From Clostridiaceae bacterium (lineage in GTDB: Bacteria; Bacillota; Clostridia; Saccharofermentanales; UBA5734): a DNA stretch of 18,004 nt. Positions 15,542 through 18,004 of this stretch are shown here, one piece after another. The DNA lies in contig JAAYPL010000160.1 of NCBI GenBank assembly GCA_012519875.1, forward strand, positions 1-18,004, read 5' to 3'. Every line of letters begins with the position of its first letter. The stretch's first letter is position 1. Position numbers and translations under genes: made by a program. The notes under the pieces were generated by a model. The model made no database searches. It was not told where the DNA came from and worked only from the letters and a program-made list of their open reading frames with translations.

Positions 15542-16210
15542 TCAGGAAAGCAATGCCAGGTAGCGCCCCATCAGGCCGGTTGCCATCAAGAGACCGACAA
15601 TAATCAGTAAAATACCGGAAATCAGGTTGATCGTTCGGTAATGTCGTTTGATCAAATCAAAGGTGCTTTTTAATTGGTTAATCAGCAGGGCACTGATAAT
15701 GAAAGGAATGCCCAGGCCAAGGGAGTACGCCAGCAACATCAAGATGCCACGCAGGCTTTGTCCGGCCAAAGCCGCCAGCATCAAAGCCGAGCCAAGAAAG
15801 GCACCGACGCATGGTGTCCAGCTGATCGAAAAGATCATTCCGAACAGTGCGGATGAAAAGAAACCGGTTTTGAACTTGCCAAACGTCCATGAATGATTGC
15901 CGCTGATCAGAGGCAACCGGATCACGCCGATAAAGTTCATGCCGAACAAGATGACGATGATGCCCAAAATCAGATTGAGCACCGTGCCGTAACGGTGCAA
16001 AAAGCCGCCGGCGGCTCCGGCAAAGGCACCCAGCAAAACAAAAACAATGGTGAAGCCGGTAACAAAGCCAATCGCGTTCAACAGGGTCGTTCGTTTTTTA
16101 TTGTCCGGATCCTGACCGGCAAAAAACGAAAGATAAACCGGCAAAAGCGGCAGCAGACAGGGTGATATGAAGGTGATGATCCCTTCGACAAAGGCAATCA
16201 AAAATTCCAT
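15542..16210 (-). CDS. ccdA: CcdA-type transmembrane thiol-disulfide transporter
   Basis: This polytopic membrane protein carries reducing equivalents from cytoplasmic thioredoxin to an outer thioredoxin-like partner. It has 222 residues and about six helices, the size of CcdA rather than full DsbD. The two redox cysteines are C18 in ISPCLLPLLPVYLSFFAG and C134 in ISWTPCVGAFLGSAL, each next to the family's conserved prolines. The ATG at 16210 has GGAGG 13 nt upstream, a long but usable spacing. The TlpA-like partner follows after 15 nt, so the two form an operon. A -10 element at 16250-16255 is the likely promoter. Both cysteines are intact, so it should be active. Confidence 0.93.
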   Translation of the reverse strand: MEFLIAFVEGIITFISPCLLPLLPVYLSFFAGQDPDNKKRTTLLNAIGFVTGFTIVFVLLGAFAGAAGGFLHRYGTVLNLILGIIVILFGMNFIGVIRLPLISGNHSWTFGKFKTGFFSSALFGMIFSISWTPCVGAFLGSALMLAALAGQSLRGILMLLAYSLGLGIPFIISALLINQLKSTFDLIKRHYRTINLISGILLIIVGLLMATGLMGRYLALLS

Positions 16211-16229
16211 TGAGACACAAAGACCTCCG

Positions 16230-16257
16230 TTTACGCCGGATGATTTTCCATTATACT
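16230..16257. promoter_or_regulatory. Overlapping divergent -10 elements between ccdA and the metalloprotease gene
   Basis: On the minus strand a perfect TATAAT (16250-16255) lies 40 nt upstream of the ccdA start, without a recognisable -35. On the plus strand TTTACG (16230-16235), 16 nt and TATACT (16252-16257) form a moderate promoter for the metalloprotease-like gene, with a leader of about 65 nt. The two -10 elements share bases, so RNA polymerase could serve only one direction at a time. Confidence 0.4.
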
Positions 16258-16327
16258 AAAAGCACTCAAGGGAATTCCATGGTAAAATTACTTTTCAGGT
16301 CAATTAATATTATCGTGAGGTGGCAAG

Positions 16328-17113
16328 GTGCTCGCCGACCATTACAATATTGTCTATCGTCATCCTGCCCGGACTCCGATCCAGCTGCGGATTTCCGGCA
16401 ACCGTGTGGTCATTGATTGCTGTTTTTCCTACAATCGGCGAGCGTTGCGTTTGTTTCATCCTCTCCCGGAACAGACGGCGGCCGATTTGATTGAAGCCGG
16501 CGTTCGGCAGGCTTGGTCGGGTGTTTATCGGCTCAATCTCACCGGTCTCGATGATGAACCTCCGGTTTTTGTTCAGGTTGTCATCCATCGCGACCGTCGC
16601 CGTCGCCCGGCCCGCATTTGCTTAAAGCGCCTGTTGATCAGGCCGGCCCATGTAATCAGTCCGGTTTGGCGTCGTGTCTGGGGTGTTTTTAAGACAGGCC
16701 AGCTGGAAACTTTGGGAACCAACTGGGCGCCGGCCCATCCCGGGAAAATGGTTTTGCCAATCGGTCTTTCACCGACAGCTCTGCGCCGGATCGCCGCCCA
16801 TGAAGCCGGACATTTATTCGGCCTGGGCGACGCGTATGATGCTATTTACCGGTTCTATCACGGCGTACAGGGAAAAGAACGTTACATGATGTATAGCAAC
16901 CAAGAGGTGCACCCCGAGGAAATCGTCATGCTGCTCAACGCTCATCAGACCGGCCGGATGCAGTTTTTCCCCCGCTCATGGAACCGAAAGCGGTTTGTAC
17001 GAGGACTGCGAACCGATATCGCCAACCGGATAACGCAATTTGAACGACGATGGTTCGCCCGGCGTGCAAAAGATCGGCAGACTCCACAGGACTCAAACGA
17101 ATCTTCCGAATAG
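16328..17113 (+). CDS. Putative metzincin-like zinc metalloprotease (HEXXHXXGXXD)
   Basis: I do not recognise a named family, but the protein has a metzincin-style active site. The motif HEAGHLFGLGD (158-168) gives zinc ligands H158 and H162, catalytic E159, G165 and a third ligand D168 in place of the usual histidine, as in snapalysin-type peptidases. About 20 residues later YMMYSN (186-191) looks like the Met-turn. The upstream part, with ADLIEAGVRQAWSGVYRL and VQVVIHRDRRRR, resembles the N-terminal subdomain of metzincins. The start is GTG 16328, with GAGG 7 nt upstream and an in-frame stop just before, so no signal peptide can be added. Length is 261 residues, rich in arginine, with a charged tail. 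Location would be cytoplasmic unless exported in a non-standard way. Its neighbours give no hint of a substrate. Confidence 0.7.
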   Translation: MLADHYNIVYRHPARTPIQLRISGNRVVIDCCFSYNRRALRLFHPLPEQTAADLIEAGVRQAWSGVYRLNLTGLDDEPPVFVQVVIHRDRRRRPARICLKRLLIRPAHVISPVWRRVWGVFKTGQLETLGTNWAPAHPGKMVLPIGLSPTALRRIAAHEAGHLFGLGDAYDAIYRFYHGVQGKERYMMYSNQEVHPEEIVMLLNAHQTGRMQFFPRSWNRKRFVRGLRTDIANRITQFERRWFARRAKDRQTPQDSNESSE

Positions 17114-17124
17114 GGGTCTGTCAT

Positions 17125-17796
17125 TTATAGCAACAACCAAAGCACGGAACCGACCAACATGATCGGCAGGACGAGCCTTGTCCAGAATCCGGCGGCCGGC
17201 GAAGCCTCGGCATTTTGGCGCAGCGTAGCTGCTGCCAATAGCATTAGGGCTACCAGCCCCGCAACCAAATGAGAAAAGAGACGTTCCGGTTGCAAAACGA
17301 CTCGCGCGGAAGCTGAGATCAGAGAAAAAACGATGACACCGGCATTCACTTTTTTTTGGTCGTAAATGATCATTGCCCAAACCAGAAAGGCGCTAAAGGT
17401 CAGAACTGATGTAACCTGCAGGAATAAAGCAAAATAAAAACCGGCTGCCGGGAGGGAAACGGCGTTCAGCCAGATAGGCGGTTCAAAAACCCCGGGCCGT
17501 GTGAAAGCCGCAGACAGAGCATAGTATGAGCCGGTTAACAGCTCTACCCACATGTACCGGGCGGCGATCGGAGCGGCACAATACCTGCAGCGCCCGCCCA
17601 GCAGAAGATAGCTCAAAACCGGGATCAAATCCAATGCCGCCAGGTCGTGCCGGCATTTCGGACAAAAGGAGCGCCCCCGCACGATGGTCAGGCCGGCCGG
17701 CAGACGATAAATACAGACATTCAGGAAACTACCGATCAATAAGCCGGATAACGCAAAAAAGATGATCCAGATCGCGGACGTCAATTCAGCGGGCAT
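17125..17796 (-). CDS. Prepilin peptidase-like protein lacking the GxGD motif
   Basis: This is a polytopic membrane protein of the type IV prepilin peptidase (A24) family, 223 residues long. The start is ATG 17796, with AAGGAGT 5 nt upstream; a longer open frame to 17961 runs into insertion-sequence DNA and is not real. The N-terminal cytoplasmic domain is well kept: GSFLNVCIYRLP (22-33), zinc-type cysteine pairs C45/C48 and C70/C73, and DLIPVLSYLLLGGRC. The first catalytic aspartate is probably D146 in IYDQKKVNAG. The second motif, GxGDxK, is absent: the C-terminus runs from a hydrophobic helix through TLRQNAEASPAAG to a last helix. Peptidase activity is therefore doubtful. It could be a degenerate copy or have another function. 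No pilin genes are nearby. Its stop is 11 nt from the converging metalloprotease gene. Confidence 0.8.
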   Translation of the reverse strand: MPAELTSAIWIIFFALSGLLIGSFLNVCIYRLPAGLTIVRGRSFCPKCRHDLAALDLIPVLSYLLLGGRCRYCAAPIAARYMWVELLTGSYYALSAAFTRPGVFEPPIWLNAVSLPAAGFYFALFLQVTSVLTFSAFLVWAMIIYDQKKVNAGVIVFSLISASARVVLQPERLFSHLVAGLVALMLLAAATLRQNAEASPAAGFWTRLVLPIMLVGSVLWLLL

Positions 17797-17851
17797 TTGC
17801 GACTCCTTATCAGCGGTCAAGAAATACGGATAGAGCCTGATTAACTCAGCT

Positions 17852-17860
17852 ATTCTAACA
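17852..17860 (-). promoter_or_regulatory. Candidate extended -10 of the prepilin peptidase-like gene
   Basis: On the minus strand TGTTAGAAT (17852-17860) fits TGn followed by a 5/6 match to TATAAT. No good -35 is visible. Transcription would start near 17845, about 50 nt before the ATG at 17796. Confidence 0.35.
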
Positions 17861-17909
17861 CAAAACCCCAACCCGCAGTGGGCGAAATGTAAACTGAAGT
17901 GACGCAAAA

Positions 17910-17934
17910 AGAGATGTCCCACAAAACCATCTCT
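17910..17934 (-). repeat. Hairpin in the left part of a probable insertion sequence
   Basis: AGAGATG (17910-17916) pairs with CATCTCT (17928-17934) around an 11-nt loop. On the minus strand the stem is followed by TTTTGCG, so it could act as a weak terminator for transcripts leaving the element. The stretch 17858-17977 otherwise has no gene. The exact end of the element is not visible. Confidence 0.5.
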
Positions 17935-17985
17935 AATACAATGTAAGTGACCAAACCACACGTAAAGGAGAGAAGTTGTGGGACA
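17915..17985 (+). promoter_or_regulatory. Inverted repeat enclosing the transposase start; candidate read-through block
   Basis: TGTCCCACAA (17915-17924) is the perfect reverse complement of TTGTGGGACA (17976-17985), and the second arm contains the GTG start codon at 17978. A transcript entering from outside would carry both arms and could hide the start. A possible -10, TACAAT at 17937-17942, would start transcription near 17949, after the first arm, leaving the start free. Confidence 0.45.
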
Positions 17986-18004
17986 CGAACATTGTACAGA
18001 GAAA
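17978..18004 (+). CDS. Transposase-like gene, first nine codons (IS30-like?)
   Basis: Only the start is in the window: GTG at 17978, preceded at 7 nt by AAAGGAG, giving MGHEHCTEK before the sequence ends. Openings of this type (MGHxHxTxxER) are familiar from IS30-family transposases, which then continue with a helix-turn-helix. Nine residues are too few for certainty. The strong ribosome binding site and the inverted repeats just upstream support a mobile-element gene that continues beyond the window. Confidence 0.4.

Noticed and set aside
17797..17961. N-terminal extension of the prepilin peptidase-like frame
   Set aside because: The added residues (HLHCIRDGFVGH and so on) do not match the family, run through insertion-sequence repeats, and the ATG at 17796 has a good ribosome binding site.

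Overview
The window most likely comes from an anaerobic, sugar-using member of the Bacillota (class Clostridia). The reasons are AGGAGG-type ribosome binding sites, a YesM/YesN-type two-component pair, a CUT1 sugar ABC transporter without its own ATPase, and a flavodoxin/ferredoxin fusion protein. Base composition looks close to balanced, so this is not a very AT-rich clostridium. Genus cannot be assigned from the sequence alone.

Layout: (1) 1-3865 (+) holds the 3' end of sbcD and a complete sbcC, the Mre11/Rad50-type nuclease complex. (2) 3964-4959 (+) is a D-2-hydroxyacid dehydrogenase behind its own extended -10 promoter. It converges on (3) 5027-5986 (-), a flavodoxin plus 2[4Fe-4S] protein. 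(4) 6043-9407 (-) is a response regulator and sensor kinase pair whose genes overlap by 4 nt. (5) 9548-14629 (+), divergent from the pair, is a five-gene operon: lipoprotein solute-binding protein, two permeases, and two genes resembling the beta (DUF6379) and alpha (TIM-barrel) subunits of C-glycoside deglycosidases. (6) 14722-14880 (-) holds tRNA-Arg(ACG) with a near-consensus promoter and a terminator shared with the operon. (7) 14966-16210 (-) encodes a CcdA/TlpA thiol-disulfide pair. (8) 16328-17113 (+) encodes a small HEXXHXXGXXD metalloprotease-like protein. (9) 17125-17796 (-) encodes a prepilin-peptidase-like protein lacking the second catalytic motif. (10) From about 17860 to the end lies the left part of a probable insertion sequence, with the first nine codons of a transposase-like gene.

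The most coherent system is region 4-5. The extracytoplasmic sensor and its AraC-type regulator probably control the divergent operon. The transporter would import an oligosaccharide or glycoside, and the alpha/beta pair would act on it in the cytoplasm. By analogy with characterised deglycosidases, the pair would cleave the C-C bond of a 3-oxo-C-glycoside. The oxidoreductase that would make the 3-oxo intermediate, and the transporter ATPase, are not in the window and must be encoded elsewhere if the model is right.

Several non-coding structures stand out: a very stable hairpin between the binding-protein and permease genes, a palindrome in the divergent control region that reads as a terminator toward the kinase gene, and an inverted repeat that covers the start codon of the transposase-like gene.
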